DNA of 64,000 bases from Asaia bogorensis. Lineage in GTDB: Bacteria; Pseudomonadota; Alphaproteobacteria; Reyranellales; Reyranellaceae. Under the pieces are notes generated by a model. It was not told the DNA's origin. It searched no databases and was given only the letters and a program-made list of their open reading frames with translations. The position numbers and the translations under genes are program-made. Each line of letters opens with the position of its first letter. Position 1 is the stretch's first letter. Location: the NCBI GenBank assembly GCA_945889625.1, contig CAMDCE010000006.1:60027-124026 (forward strand), in the 5' to 3' direction. Below, piece after piece: positions 16,269 to 26,488 of this stretch.

Positions 16269-17317
16269 CCAAGACCAGTGCCGGCAACTTTTTCGAGGAT
16301 TTTCGCGTCGGCGAGGAAATCCAGCACGCCACGCCGCGCACGCTCACGGAGGCCGACGCGGCCTTGAACATCGCGCTCTACGGTTCGCGCTTTGCCATCA
16401 ACTCCTCCGATGCTTTCGCCCGCCGCCTCGGCCTGCCTCGCGCGCCGCTCGACGATCTGCTGGTTTTCCATGTGGTGATCGGCAAAACCGTGCCCGACAT
16501 CTCGATGAACGCAGTGGCCAATCTTGGCTACGCCGGGTTCCGCTGGGGCGTGCCGGTCTATCCCGGCGACACGCTGTCGGCGCGCTCGGCCGTTCTGGGC
16601 TTGCGCGAAAATTCCAATCGCGCGAGCGGCGTCGTCTGGGTGCGCTCGACGGGCACCAATCAGCGTGGCGAGATGGTGCTCGACTATGTGCGCTGGGTGA
16701 TGGTGCACAAACGCGATCCGGGCGCCGACGTCGCAGCCGCGGTCGTGCCCAAGACCGCACCATTGGTAGCGCCGGCCAACCTCATCGTGCCGGCAGGACT
16801 CTCGCTGAAAGGCTACGACGACGTCGCGGCGGGCTCGCCGTATCGCTGGGAGGACTACGCGGCGGGCGAGCGCATCGACCATGTGAGCGGCATCACGCTG
16901 GAAGACTCCGACCACATGTTCTCGACGCGGCTCTACCAGAATACTGCGCGCGTGCATTTCGACGCCTTTGCCGGCAAGGGCACGCGCTTTGGCCGACGGC
17001 TGGCCTATGGCGGTCACGTGATCTCGCTCGCCCGCGCGCTGTCGTTCAACGGGCTGGCCAACGGCTTTAGGATGGCGGCGATCAATGCCGGCAGCCACGT
17101 CGCGCCGACCTTCGGTGGCGACACGATCTATGCCTGGTCGGAGGTGCTGGAAGCAGCGCCGCTGCCCGGCCGAGCCGACTTGGGCGCGCTCCGGGTGCGC
17201 ACCATTGCCGCCAAGGATTGCCCGTGCGGCACGTGGCCGGGCAAGGGCCCTGACGGCAAGTATCATCCCGCCGTCGTGCTCGACCTCGATTATTGGCTCC
17301 TGATGCCGCGCCGCTGA
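16265..17317 (+). CDS. mch: Mesaconyl-CoA hydratase-like MaoC family dehydratase
   Basis: 350 aa, a double hot-dog protein. Residues ~1-160 and ~185-340 are two MaoC-like halves (NFFEDFRVGEEIQHATPRTL; YRWEDYAAGERIDHVSGITL). The two-domain length and these blocks match beta-methylmalyl-CoA dehydratase (mesaconyl-CoA hydratase) of the ethylmalonyl-CoA pathway. Its ATG overlaps the lyase stop by 4 bp, so the enzymes for two consecutive pathway steps are coupled. Other pathway genes (ccr, ecm, mcd) are not in the window. Confidence 0.85.
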   Translation: MTKTSAGNFFEDFRVGEEIQHATPRTLTEADAALNIALYGSRFAINSSDAFARRLGLPRAPLDDLLVFHVVIGKTVPDISMNAVANLGYAGFRWGVPVYPGDTLSARSAVLGLRENSNRASGVVWVRSTGTNQRGEMVLDYVRWVMVHKRDPGADVAAAVVPKTAPLVAPANLIVPAGLSLKGYDDVAAGSPYRWEDYAAGERIDHVSGITLEDSDHMFSTRLYQNTARVHFDAFAGKGTRFGRRLAYGGHVISLARALSFNGLANGFRMAAINAGSHVAPTFGGDTIYAWSEVLEAAPLPGRADLGALRVRTIAAKDCPCGTWPGKGPDGKYHPAVVLDLDYWLLMPRR

Positions 17318-17370
17318 GCGAATTTCGCTGACAAATCCGGGGCTTATCGCGCGTGCACCGTCGACATTCG

Positions 17371-17398
17371 TTGACTTGGGGGCCCCGCGCGCTAAAAA
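17371..17398 (+). promoter_or_regulatory. Candidate promoter of sdhCDAB
   Basis: TTGACT (17371-17376) and TAAAAA (17393-17398) are separated by 16 bp in the 117-bp gap before sdhC. This would put the start site about 30 bp upstream of the ATG. It was found by eye only. The 15-mer AAGTCCGGCCGCTAG follows at 17398-17412 and also occurs at 5628. Confidence 0.4.
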
Positions 17399-17434
17399 AG
17401 TCCGGCCGCTAGAGGCTTTCGAGGTTTTCACGCG

Positions 17435-17833
17435 ATGAGCGTCGCCCCCCGGCCGGTTGCCCGGCCGCTTTCTCCCCATCTGCAGGTCTATCGACCGCAG
17501 CTCACCTCAGTGCTCTCCATCCTGCATCGGGCGACCGGCATCGCGCTGTCGGTGGGCGCGATCTATCTCGCGACCTGGGTGATCTACGCCGCGGCCAGTC
17601 CCCGCGCTTACGCGGTGTTCCAAAGCTTCAACACCTCGATCGCCGGCCGCATCGTGCTCGGCGGATGGCTGTTCTGCGCCTTCTATCACCTGGCCAACGG
17701 CATCCGGCATCTCTTCTGGGACGCCGGCTACGGCTTCGAGCTGAAGGACGCCTATCGCAGCGGCTGGATCGTGGTCGCCGTTTCGCTGATCGCCACGGCG
17801 GTGTCGTGGATCGTCGGCCTGCGGCTAGCCTAG
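17435..17833 (+). CDS. sdhC: Succinate dehydrogenase cytochrome b556 subunit
   Basis: 132 aa with three transmembrane helices. [29 protein letters not shown] is the SdhC signature, and [17 protein letters not shown] contains the haem-ligand histidine region. With SdhD it anchors the enzyme in the inner membrane, binds haem b and passes electrons to ubiquinone. It is the first gene of a complete sdhCDAB operon, 11 bp before sdhD. Confidence 0.95.
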   Translation: MSVAPRPVARPLSPHLQVYRPQLTSVLSILHRATGIALSVGAIYLATWVIYAAASPRAYAVFQSFNTSIAGRIVLGGWLFCAFYHLANGIRHLFWDAGYGFELKDAYRSGWIVVAVSLIATAVSWIVGLRLA

Positions 17834-17844
17834 GGGAGGCGACG

Positions 17845-18231
17845 ATGAACGGCGATCTCAGAACCCCTCTCGCCCGCGCCCGCGGCCTCGGCTCCGCCAG
17901 GACCGGCGTCGCCCACTGGTGGGCGCAGCGCCTGACGGCGATCGCGCTCATTCCCCTCGTGGTGTGGTTCGCCATCTCTCTGGTGATGCTGAGCGGCGCC
18001 GACTACGCCATGGTGCGCGCCTGGATCGGCTCGCCGCGGGTCATGGTGCTGCTGATCCTGACCATCGGCATCGGCCTGCACCACGGCCAGCTCGGCCTGC
18101 AGGTCGTGATCGAGGACTACGTTCATGGCGACGGCTGGAAGCTGGCGCTGATCGTGATCGTGAAGTTCATCGCAGCGGCCTTTGGCCTCGCCGCCATCCT
18201 GGCCATCCTGCGTATCGGTTTGGGAGCCTGA
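17845..18231 (+). CDS. sdhD: Succinate dehydrogenase membrane anchor subunit
   Basis: 128 aa with three hydrophobic helices. [28 protein letters not shown] is the family N-terminal block, and [21 protein letters not shown] holds the haem/quinone-proximal histidine and the DYVH motif. The ATG at 17845 follows GGGGAGG; longer in-frame sequence overlaps sdhC and is not conserved. It ends 2 bp before sdhA, consistent with coupled translation of the complex II subunits. Confidence 0.94.
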   Translation: MNGDLRTPLARARGLGSARTGVAHWWAQRLTAIALIPLVVWFAISLVMLSGADYAMVRAWIGSPRVMVLLILTIGIGLHHGQLGLQVVIEDYVHGDGWKLALIVIVKFIAAAFGLAAILAILRIGLGA

Positions 18232-18233
18232 CC

Positions 18234-20075
<1,842 letters not shown>

Positions 20076-20090
20076 GTTCGAGAGGAAGCG

Positions 20091-20870
20091 ATGGCTGAGT
20101 TTGCACTGCCCGCCAATTCCAAGATCGGCGTCGGCGAGACCTACAAGGCGGCGGCGGGGACCAAGAACATCAAGACGTTCAAGGTCTATCGCTGGACGCC
20201 CGACGACGGCAAGAAGCCCAGCGTCGACACCTACGAAGTCGACATGGACAGCTGCGGCCCGATGGTTCTCGACGCTTTGATCAAGATCAAGAACGAGATC
20301 GACAGCTCGCTCACCTTCCGCCGCTCCTGCCGCGAGGGCGTGTGCGGTTCCTGCGCCATGAACATCGACGGCACCAATACGCTGGCCTGCACCAAGTTCA
20401 TCGACGACGTACGGGGCGACATCAAGATCTACCCGCTGCCGCATATGCCGGTGGTCAAGGACCTGGTGCCCGACCTCAATGTGCCCTACGCCCAGCTCGC
20501 CTCGATCGAGCCGTGGATGAAGTCGACCAGCCAGCCGCCGACGCGCGAGCGCCTGCAGTCGCCCGAGGAGCGTGCCAAGCTTGACGGGCTGTGGGAGTGC
20601 ATCCTGTGCTTCTGCTGCACGACCTCGTGCCCCTCCTACTGGTGGAGCGGCGAGCGCTATCTCGGCCCTGCCGTGCTGCTGCAGGCCTATCGCTGGATCG
20701 CCGACAGCCGCGACGATGCCGTCGGCGAGCGGCTCGACGGGTTGGAAGACCCGTTCCGGCTCTACCGCTGCCACACCATCATGAACTGCACCAAGACCTG
20801 CCCGAAGAGCTTGAACCCGGCCAAGGCGATCGCCGAGATCAAGAAAATGCTGGTCGAGCGCACCATCTAG
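20091..20870 (+). CDS. sdhB: Succinate dehydrogenase iron-sulfur subunit
   Basis: 259 aa. Three cluster motifs are visible: the [2Fe-2S] set in [15 protein letters not shown] with a downstream CTKF, the [4Fe-4S] set [16 protein letters not shown], and the [3Fe-4S] set [17 protein letters not shown]. It relays electrons from SdhA flavin to quinone at the SdhCD anchor. GAGAGGAAG precedes the ATG. It is the last gene of the operon, followed by hairpins. Confidence 0.97.
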   Translation: MAEFALPANSKIGVGETYKAAAGTKNIKTFKVYRWTPDDGKKPSVDTYEVDMDSCGPMVLDALIKIKNEIDSSLTFRRSCREGVCGSCAMNIDGTNTLACTKFIDDVRGDIKIYPLPHMPVVKDLVPDLNVPYAQLASIEPWMKSTSQPPTRERLQSPEERAKLDGLWECILCFCCTTSCPSYWWSGERYLGPAVLLQAYRWIADSRDDAVGERLDGLEDPFRLYRCHTIMNCTKTCPKSLNPAKAIAEIKKMLVERTI

Positions 20871-20889
20871 GCTCCCGACCATCTCCATC

Positions 20890-20955
20890 GTCCCGCCTTG
20901 TCGGGACGCTTCTGATCCCGATGGCATCGGGCTTATTTGCGATTCGTCCCGAATC
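20890..20955 (+). terminator. Hairpin cluster downstream of sdhB
   Basis: Three small hairpins follow the operon: GTCCCG (20890-20895)/CGGGAC (20902-20907), CCCGATG (20917-20923)/CATCGGG (20925-20931) followed by CTTATTT, and GATTCG (20941-20946)/CGAATC (20950-20955). The middle one is the best intrinsic terminator candidate, though its T-run is interrupted. Confidence 0.5.
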
Positions 20956-20997
20956 CTGCCACCCCCTCGCGCAACAATATGAACTCAAGATTCACCC

Positions 20998-21026
20998 TTG
21001 ACTCGGTCGGTCGACCGAATTACTAG
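20998..21026 (+). promoter_or_regulatory. Sigma-70-type promoter of the TetR operon
   Basis: The -35 hexamer TTGACT (20998-21003) and the -10 hexamer TACTAG (21021-21026) have an ideal 17-bp spacer. The spacer is almost exactly filled by operator copy 1, so a bound repressor would block RNA polymerase. The start site is expected near 21033, just before operator copy 2. Confidence 0.72.
21003..21020. promoter_or_regulatory. TetR-type operator, copy 1
   Basis: TCGGTCGGTCGACCGAAT with the palindromic core TCGGTCGACCGA. It is identical to copy 2 over 18 bp and offset by 32 bp, about three helical turns. It lies between the -35 and -10 boxes. The likely ligand is the TetR protein encoded two genes downstream (autoregulation is inferred). 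Confidence 0.75.
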
Positions 21027-21034
21027 CGTCGAAA

Positions 21035-21052
21035 TCGGTCGGTCGACCGAAT
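21035..21052. promoter_or_regulatory. TetR-type operator, copy 2
   Basis: An exact second copy of the 18-bp operator, located just past the predicted transcription start and before the AAGGAGG ribosome-binding site (21057-21063) of the methyltransferase gene. The same-face spacing with copy 1 would allow cooperative binding. Confidence 0.75.
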
Positions 21053-21068
21053 ATGCAAGGAGGCATCC

Positions 21069-21848
21069 ATGGGTGGTATCGCTTCGCTCCTGTACGGCGT
21101 GGTCGTCTATCTGCTGTTTTTCGGCACTTTTCTCTACGCCGTCGCCTTCGTCGGCAATCTGCCGGTGCCCAAGGCGATCGACAGCGGCCCGGAGGGCGCG
21201 CTGGTCCCGGCGCTGATCATTGACACGCTGCTGCTCGGCCTCTTCGCCATCCAGCACAGCGTCATGGCCCGGCCGGCCTTCAAGCGCTGGTGGACGCGCT
21301 TCGTGCCGCATTCGGTCGAGCGTGCGACCTTCGTGCTGTTGGCGAGCCTCTCGCTCGCCCTGCTGTTCTGGCAGTGGCGGCCAATCCTGGCGCCGGTGTG
21401 GTCGGTGACGAGTTCCGCCGGCATCCTGGTGGCCCAGACCGTGTTCTGGCTGGGCTGGGGCCTGGTGCTGCTCGGCACCTTCCTGATCAACCACTTCGAG
21501 CTGTTCGGCCTGCGCCAGGTTTGGGCCCGGATGCGCGGCCGCACGCTGCCGGAGCCGGAGTTCCGCACGCCCTTCCTCTACAAACGCGTGCGCCATCCGA
21601 TCTATCTCGGCTTCGTGCTCGCCTTCTGGGCAACGCCGACCATGACGGCAGGCCACCTGCTGTTCGCGGTGGCGACCAGCGGCTATATCCTGATCGGCAT
21701 CTGGTTCGAGGAGCGCGACCTGATTGCCCTGTTCGGCGACAAGTACCGCCGCTATTGCGAGCAGGTCCCGATGCTGTTCCCGCTGCCCGGCCGCAAGGTC
21801 GATACGCCTCCTGCGGAACCCCGGCGCCCGCGCCAGCCCGCGGAATAG
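21069..21848 (+). CDS. Methanethiol S-methyltransferase (MddA)-like membrane protein
   Basis: 259 aa with about five hydrophobic segments. The blocks IQHSVMARPAFKRWWTRFVP, LFWQWRPI, FLINHFELFGLRQVW, RVRHPIYLGFVLAFWATPTMTAGH and EERDLIALFG agree with the NnrU/isoprenylcysteine methyltransferase superfamily, and most closely with MddA as I remember it, which methylates methanethiol to dimethyl sulfide using SAM. A related thiol or phenol methyltransferase cannot be excluded. It is the first gene of an operon with a two-operator promoter, so expression is likely induced by the TetR ligand. Confidence 0.72.
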   Translation: MGGIASLLYGVVVYLLFFGTFLYAVAFVGNLPVPKAIDSGPEGALVPALIIDTLLLGLFAIQHSVMARPAFKRWWTRFVPHSVERATFVLLASLSLALLFWQWRPILAPVWSVTSSAGILVAQTVFWLGWGLVLLGTFLINHFELFGLRQVWARMRGRTLPEPEFRTPFLYKRVRHPIYLGFVLAFWATPTMTAGHLLFAVATSGYILIGIWFEERDLIALFGDKYRRYCEQVPMLFPLPGRKVDTPPAEPRRPRQPAE

Positions 21849-21879
21849 GCGTCGCATGTCGAGGGGGTGGAGAATCTGA

Positions 21880-22494
21880 ATGGCGCGTGCAGTGGCAAAA
21901 AAAGTGGAGACCAGCACCATGCTGCTGGAGGCGGCCAAGAAGGCGCTGCGCCAGAGCGGCTATGCGGGCCTCTCGACCCGCGACGTTGCCGCCGCGGCGG
22001 GCGTGCCGCTGAGCCAGATCCACTACCACTTCGGCTCCAAGCAGGGGCTGGTGCTGGCGCTGTTCGACTACCTGAACGCTCAGCTCCTCGACCGGCAGAA
22101 CGCCCTGTTCGGCGACACCAGCCTCAAGCTCTCCGAGCAATGGGACCGGGCCTGCGACTATCTCGATGAGGATATCGAGTCGAGCTACGTGCGCACGCTG
22201 CAGGAGCTGATCGCCGCAAGCTGGCACGATCCCGCCGTCGCCAAGGTCGTGCGCGCCGGCATGATGGGTTGGTCCGACCTCCTCACCGGCCTGGCGCGAC
22301 GGGCCGAGCGCGAGCTGGGCGGCCTCGGGCCGTTCTCGGCCGAGGAGGTCGCCGTCCTGATCGCCAATGCCTTCATGGGTGCCGAGAGCCTCTACCTGCT
22401 CGGCATCGAGAAAAAGGGTCCGCCGGTGCGCAAGGCCTTGCGGCGCGTCGGCGACCTCATTCGCCTGGCTGAAAAGAATTCTTCGAAGGGGTGA
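21880..22494 (+). CDS. TetR family transcriptional regulator
   Basis: 204 aa. The N-terminal helix-turn-helix is in LLEAAKKALRQSGYAGLSTRDVAAAAGVPLSQIHYHFGSKQGL, with the typical YHFGSK end. The C-terminal ligand domain is not assignable to a compound. It sits between the methyltransferase and the hydrolase-glycosyltransferase genes and probably represses all three through the paired palindromes at 21003-21052. The start at 21880 follows GGGGGTGGAG at some distance and matches the family's short N-terminal extension. Confidence 0.88.
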   Translation: MARAVAKKVETSTMLLEAAKKALRQSGYAGLSTRDVAAAAGVPLSQIHYHFGSKQGLVLALFDYLNAQLLDRQNALFGDTSLKLSEQWDRACDYLDEDIESSYVRTLQELIAASWHDPAVAKVVRAGMMGWSDLLTGLARRAERELGGLGPFSAEEVAVLIANAFMGAESLYLLGIEKKGPPVRKALRRVGDLIRLAEKNSSKG

Positions 22495-22497
22495 GCC

Positions 22498-24603
22498 ATG
22501 CGGGCAAAGCTGCCGGACAGGGAAGGCGTGGTCGAACGCGACGGCGTCAGGATCCACTACGAGGTCTACGGCAAGGGGCCGCAAACCATGCTCTTCGTGC
22601 CGCCCTGGAGCATCGTCCATTCGCGCGTCTACAAGGCGCAGCTGCCTTACTTCAGCGAGCGTTTCCGCGTCATTGCCTATGACGGCCGCGGCAACGGCAA
22701 GTCGGACCGGCCCGACGCCGTCGAGGCCTATTCGCTCGACCACTATGTCGCCGACGCGCTCGCCGTGATGGACGCGACCAGTGCCGGCGAGTCCATCCTG
22801 GTCGGCCTGTCCTACGGCGGCATGATTGCCTGCGTGCTGGCGGCATACCATCCCGAGCGGGTGAAGGCCGTGGTGCTGGCCGGCACGGCGGCGGTCATCG
22901 GCCCCACCTTCCCGCGCATGTCGCCCCGCCACTTCCTTGCCCAGCAGGAGCAGTTCGAGGGCTGGAACAAGTACAATCGAGAGTACTGGCTGAAGGACTA
23001 TCCCGACTTCGCCCAGCACTTCGTGCGCAACATCTTCAGCGAGCCGCACTCGACCCGGCAGATCGAGGACGGCATCGCCTGGGCGGCCGAGACCGACGGT
23101 CCGGTGATGGTCAAGACGGTGGAGGCGCGGTCGATCATGCCGTCGGTCGACGTCACCGAGGCGATGTACCGCAAGATCCGCTGCCCGATGCTGGCGATCC
23201 ATGGCGACGACGACCAGATCCAGCCCTATGAGCGCGGCAAGCTGGTAGCCGAACTGTCGAGCGCCGAGCTCGTCACCATCTCGGGCGGCGGCCACAATCC
23301 GCTCGGCCGCTACCCCGCCAAGTGCAACGACCTGATCAACGACTTCCTCGACCGCCGGCTCGGCATCCCCGCGCCCCGGCGCCGGGCGACGGGCGGCGCG
23401 AAGACGAAGAAGGCGCTTTATCTTTCCTCGCCCATCGGCCTCGGCCACGGCCGGCGCGACATTGCCGTGGCGCGCGAGCTGCGCAAGCTGCATCCCGATC
23501 TGCAGGTCGACTGGCTGTCGCAGGATCCCGTGACGAGGCTCCTCGAGGCGAGCGGCGAACGCGTCCATCCGCTCAGCGCGCGCCTGGCCAGCGAATCGCG
23601 GCACATCGAGCTGGAATCGGGCGAGCACGACCTGCACGCCTTCCAGGCGATCCGGCGCATGGACGAGGTGCTGATCGCCAACTTCATGATCTTCCAGGAC
23701 GCCGTCGACCAGGGCGGCTACGACCTGGTGATTGCCGACGAAGCCTGGGATGTCGACCATTACTGGCACGAGCATCCCGAACTCAAGAAGTCCAGGCTCG
23801 CCTGGTTCACCGACTTCGTCGGCTTCGTGCCGATGCCGTCGGGAGGTGCTGGGGAGGAGTTCCTCACGACCGATTACAACGCCGAGATGATCGGCCACAT
23901 CGAGGATCACCCCGGAGTGCGCGATCGCGCCATCTTCGTCGGCGGGCCCGCCGACATCGTGCCGCGATCGTTCGGCAAGGACCTGCCGGCAATGGCCGAC
24001 TGGATCCCCCGGCATTTCGACTTCTCCGGCTACATCATGGGCGAGCATCCCGACACCTGGGGCAGCCGCGCCGAGCTCCGCCACAGGCTTGGCTACCGTT
24101 CCGAAGAACGCGTCTGTATCGTCACCGTAGGCGGATCGGGCGTCGGCGTGCCGTTGATCCGCCGCATCCTGCAGAGCTATCCGATCGTCCGGCGCAGGCT
24201 GCCGGAGCTGCGCATGGTCGTGGTGGCGGGTCCGCGCATCGATCCCCTCTCGCTCGTCGTGCCGCCCGGCGTCGAGGTTCGCGCCTTCGTCCCCGATCTC
24301 GACCGCCATCTCGCGGCCTGCGATCTGGCGCTGGTGCAAGGCGGTCTCACGACCTGCATGGAGCTGACGGCGGCGGGAACGCCATTCCTCTACTTCCCGC
24401 TCAAGAACCATTTCGAGCAGAACTTCCATGTCGCCCACCGGCTCGACCGCTATGGCGCCGGCAAACGCATGGAGTTCGCGACCTCGACGCCCGACGTCAT
24501 TGCCGAGGCGATGGTGGCGGCGCTGCGGGCACCAATGAAATTCAAGCCGGTCGAAGCCGATGGTGCCGCGCGGGCGGCACGCATGCTCGCCGACCTCCTC
24601 TGA
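22498..24603 (+). CDS. Alpha/beta-hydrolase fused to GT1-like glycosyltransferase
   Basis: 701 aa with two parts. Residues ~10-285 form an alpha/beta hydrolase: oxyanion region MLFVPPW, DGRGNGKSD, nucleophile elbow GLSYGG with S105, acid in HGDDDQ and His in GGGHNPLG. A linker (~286-303, APRRRATGGAKTKK) leads to a GT-B glycosyltransferase: LYLSSPIGLGHGRRDIAVARELRKL at its start and the UDP-sugar-type block ALVQGGLTTCMELTAAGTPFLYFPLKNHFEQN near the end. It starts 3 bp after the TetR stop and is the third gene of the operon. The substrate is unknown; a conjugation/deconjugation or macrolide-like detoxification role is conceivable. Confidence 0.82.
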   Translation: MRAKLPDREGVVERDGVRIHYEVYGKGPQTMLFVPPWSIVHSRVYKAQLPYFSERFRVIAYDGRGNGKSDRPDAVEAYSLDHYVADALAVMDATSAGESILVGLSYGGMIACVLAAYHPERVKAVVLAGTAAVIGPTFPRMSPRHFLAQQEQFEGWNKYNREYWLKDYPDFAQHFVRNIFSEPHSTRQIEDGIAWAAETDGPVMVKTVEARSIMPSVDVTEAMYRKIRCPMLAIHGDDDQIQPYERGKLVAELSSAELVTISGGGHNPLGRYPAKCNDLINDFLDRRLGIPAPRRRATGGAKTKKALYLSSPIGLGHGRRDIAVARELRKLHPDLQVDWLSQDPVTRLLEASGERVHPLSARLASESRHIELESGEHDLHAFQAIRRMDEVLIANFMIFQDAVDQGGYDLVIADEAWDVDHYWHEHPELKKSRLAWFTDFVGFVPMPSGGAGEEFLTTDYNAEMIGHIEDHPGVRDRAIFVGGPADIVPRSFGKDLPAMADWIPRHFDFSGYIMGEHPDTWGSRAELRHRLGYRSEERVCIVTVGGSGVGVPLIRRILQSYPIVRRRLPELRMVVVAGPRIDPLSLVVPPGVEVRAFVPDLDRHLAACDLALVQGGLTTCMELTAAGTPFLYFPLKNHFEQNFHVAHRLDRYGAGKRMEFATSTPDVIAEAMVAALRAPMKFKPVEADGAARAARMLADLL

Positions 24604-24613
24604 GGAGCGGACG

Positions 24614-24709
24614 ATGATCGATGAAGCGCGCGGCCGCATCGATTACCAGGAATGCGGCAGCGCTCCGACCGTCGTGCTGGTACCCGTCCGGCGCATGAAC
24701 AGGCGGTGA
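24614..24709 (+). pseudogene. Remnant of a second alpha/beta-hydrolase N terminus
   Basis: A 31-codon frame begins 10 bp after the fusion gene with GAGGAGCGGACG upstream. It reads RGRIDYQECGSAPTVVLVP, the usual first strands of an alpha/beta hydrolase, and then runs into a stop before the oxyanion motif. No continuation is recognisable in the next ~100 bp on either strand. It looks like the 5' stub of a deleted gene that once extended the operon. Confidence 0.55.
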
Positions 24710-24805
24710 TGGATCGGCGCAGCTTTTGCGATGCTGAGCCCAAAGACAGAACAGGCGGTCGCATGCTTCTCAAAACTTTCCCTGGCGGGGGAGAGGAATG
24801 GAAAA

Positions 24806-26410
24806 CTAGTTTGCTCTCTCGAATCGCATCTGTTTGATGCGCCCGGTCGAGACGACCAGGGCCGTGACCTTGCCGGCGCGGTCGCGCGCGAGACGGGCGA
24901 GCTGGGTGACGGCCATCAGGCTGCCCGGCGTTTCGATCTCGACCGTGTTGGCATCGATGCCGCGCACCGGCCAGGGGGCACCGCCGCCGATCAGCGGACC
25001 GCTCACCGCCGCGGTATAATCCGCGCCGCCGCGCCTGATATGCCAGGTCGCGCCGCTGTCGGCCGAGAGGTAGGTGCCGGCAAGTGCGGCAGGCACCGCC
25101 TTTCGTTTGCCGAGCTTCCTAAAGGCGAGAACGCGGCCGGCGCCGAGATCGACCCTGAGCGTTCCTGGCCGGCCGGACTTCAGGGCGAATTCGAACGAGC
25201 CGCGTTCGGCGCCGAACCAGCCGCCGTCGCGGCGGCCGAGCGCGAATGGCAGGCCGTTCTGTGTCACCACGGGCTCGCCGCGACGCCACGCCAGGTCGAA
25301 CAGCGACGGTTCCTCTGAATTGAACCAGGTGCCGGCGATCGGCTCGATCTCGGCTTCAGTGATCGCCGGCAGCGCGGGCTTGAGTTTCCTGTTTCCGTCG
25401 AGCGCCTGCGCTGCGATGGCATGCGCCAGCCGCCACGGATCGATGCTGCCGAGATTGGCGATCGCCACGACGGTAAGATCGACAGCAGGCACACGCAGGA
25501 ACTCGGTGCGGAAACCCGGCCACAATCCGCCATGGCCTACCGTCGCAAGGCCGCGCAGCTCGCCGACGCCGACACCGCGGCGGTAGCCGTTGGCATGTCC
25601 CCCAGTCAGCGGCGCCACGGCCGCGAGCTGTGACGGCAGGGTCTTGCCGAGCGTCGGGTTGTCGAAATGCCTGCTCCAGATCAGCAGATCCTCGACCGAG
25701 GAGGTAAGGCCGCCTTCGCCACCCTGCGGATAGGCATGCGCTGCGCGTCGGAAGCCCTGCTTGTCGTCGCCGAGATAGCCCGTCGCCAGGTTGGGGATCA
25801 CGGTGTCGATCTCGGACGCCAGCATGGTGTGGTTCATGCCAAGCGGCATGAAGATGCGCTCAGCCAAGACATCGCCCAGTTTCTGTTTGGCGAGCTTCTC
25901 GATGATCCGCCCGAGCAGCAGGAAGTTGCTGTTGCTGTAGAGGAAGCGGCTACCCGGCGCAAAATTGAGATGGCGGTTGCGCACGCAGGCGGCAAACAGA
26001 TCGGCCGGCCGGGCCGGCTTGTCGAGCCCATGGCCGCCCATACGCAGCAGTTCGAGGAAATCGGGCAGACCGCTCGAATTGCGCATCATCTGGTCGATGG
26101 TGACCGGCAGCGGTGCCAGCTCCGGCAGGTATTTGTGCGGCGGGTCGGAGAGCTTGAGCTTGCCCTCGGCCGCCAGCATCAGTGCCGCCGTGACGGTGAA
26201 CTGCTTGCTGACCGAGGCGATGCGAAAGCGCGTCGTGGGGCCGATCGGCACGCCCAATTCGATGCTGGCGAGGCCGTAGCCCTTGCAGATTTCGACCGTG
26301 CCGCCTTGCATGACGGCAACGACGGCGCCGGGCGAGCCGGGTTTAGTGTAGCGGGCGAACAGCGCGTCGACGCGTCGTTCAAGAACAATGGATCCGATCG
26401 ATTTCGACAT
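24806..26410 (-). CDS. Serine hydrolase, class C beta-lactamase/DD-peptidase-like family
   Basis: 534 aa. The SxxK motif is S66-V-S-K69 (IASVSKQFT), and the Tyr motif is Y158-S-N (FLYSNSNF). A gatekeeping HGG-type triad is seen as VGHGGLWPGF. The C-terminal ~180 residues form a beta-rich domain like those of D-aminopeptidases and EstB-like esterases. There is no signal peptide, so the protein is probably cytoplasmic or leaderless. Such enzymes hydrolyse esters, D-amino-acid peptides or related amides. It stands alone between two plus-strand regions. Confidence 0.82.
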   Translation of the reverse strand: MSKSIGSIVLERRVDALFARYTKPGSPGAVVAVMQGGTVEICKGYGLASIELGVPIGPTTRFRIASVSKQFTVTAALMLAAEGKLKLSDPPHKYLPELAPLPVTIDQMMRNSSGLPDFLELLRMGGHGLDKPARPADLFAACVRNRHLNFAPGSRFLYSNSNFLLLGRIIEKLAKQKLGDVLAERIFMPLGMNHTMLASEIDTVIPNLATGYLGDDKQGFRRAAHAYPQGGEGGLTSSVEDLLIWSRHFDNPTLGKTLPSQLAAVAPLTGGHANGYRRGVGVGELRGLATVGHGGLWPGFRTEFLRVPAVDLTVVAIANLGSIDPWRLAHAIAAQALDGNRKLKPALPAITEAEIEPIAGTWFNSEEPSLFDLAWRRGEPVVTQNGLPFALGRRDGGWFGAERGSFEFALKSGRPGTLRVDLGAGRVLAFRKLGKRKAVPAALAGTYLSADSGATWHIRRGGADYTAAVSGPLIGGGAPWPVRGIDANTVEIETPGSLMAVTQLARLARDRAGKVTALVVSTGRIKQMRFERAN

Positions 26411-26488
26411 GAAACGCAGTCAACCCAAGCGGCTCGCCCTTGTAAAGCCGAGGCGCTACCTTGAAGCGAACAGGGGAGGAATGCGCGG

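Noticed and set aside
21487-24639. 1050-codon open frame on the minus strand
   Set aside because: It lies opposite the methyltransferase, TetR and hydrolase-glycosyltransferase genes, has no recognisable domain, and is the kind of long antisense frame expected from GC-rich codon bias.
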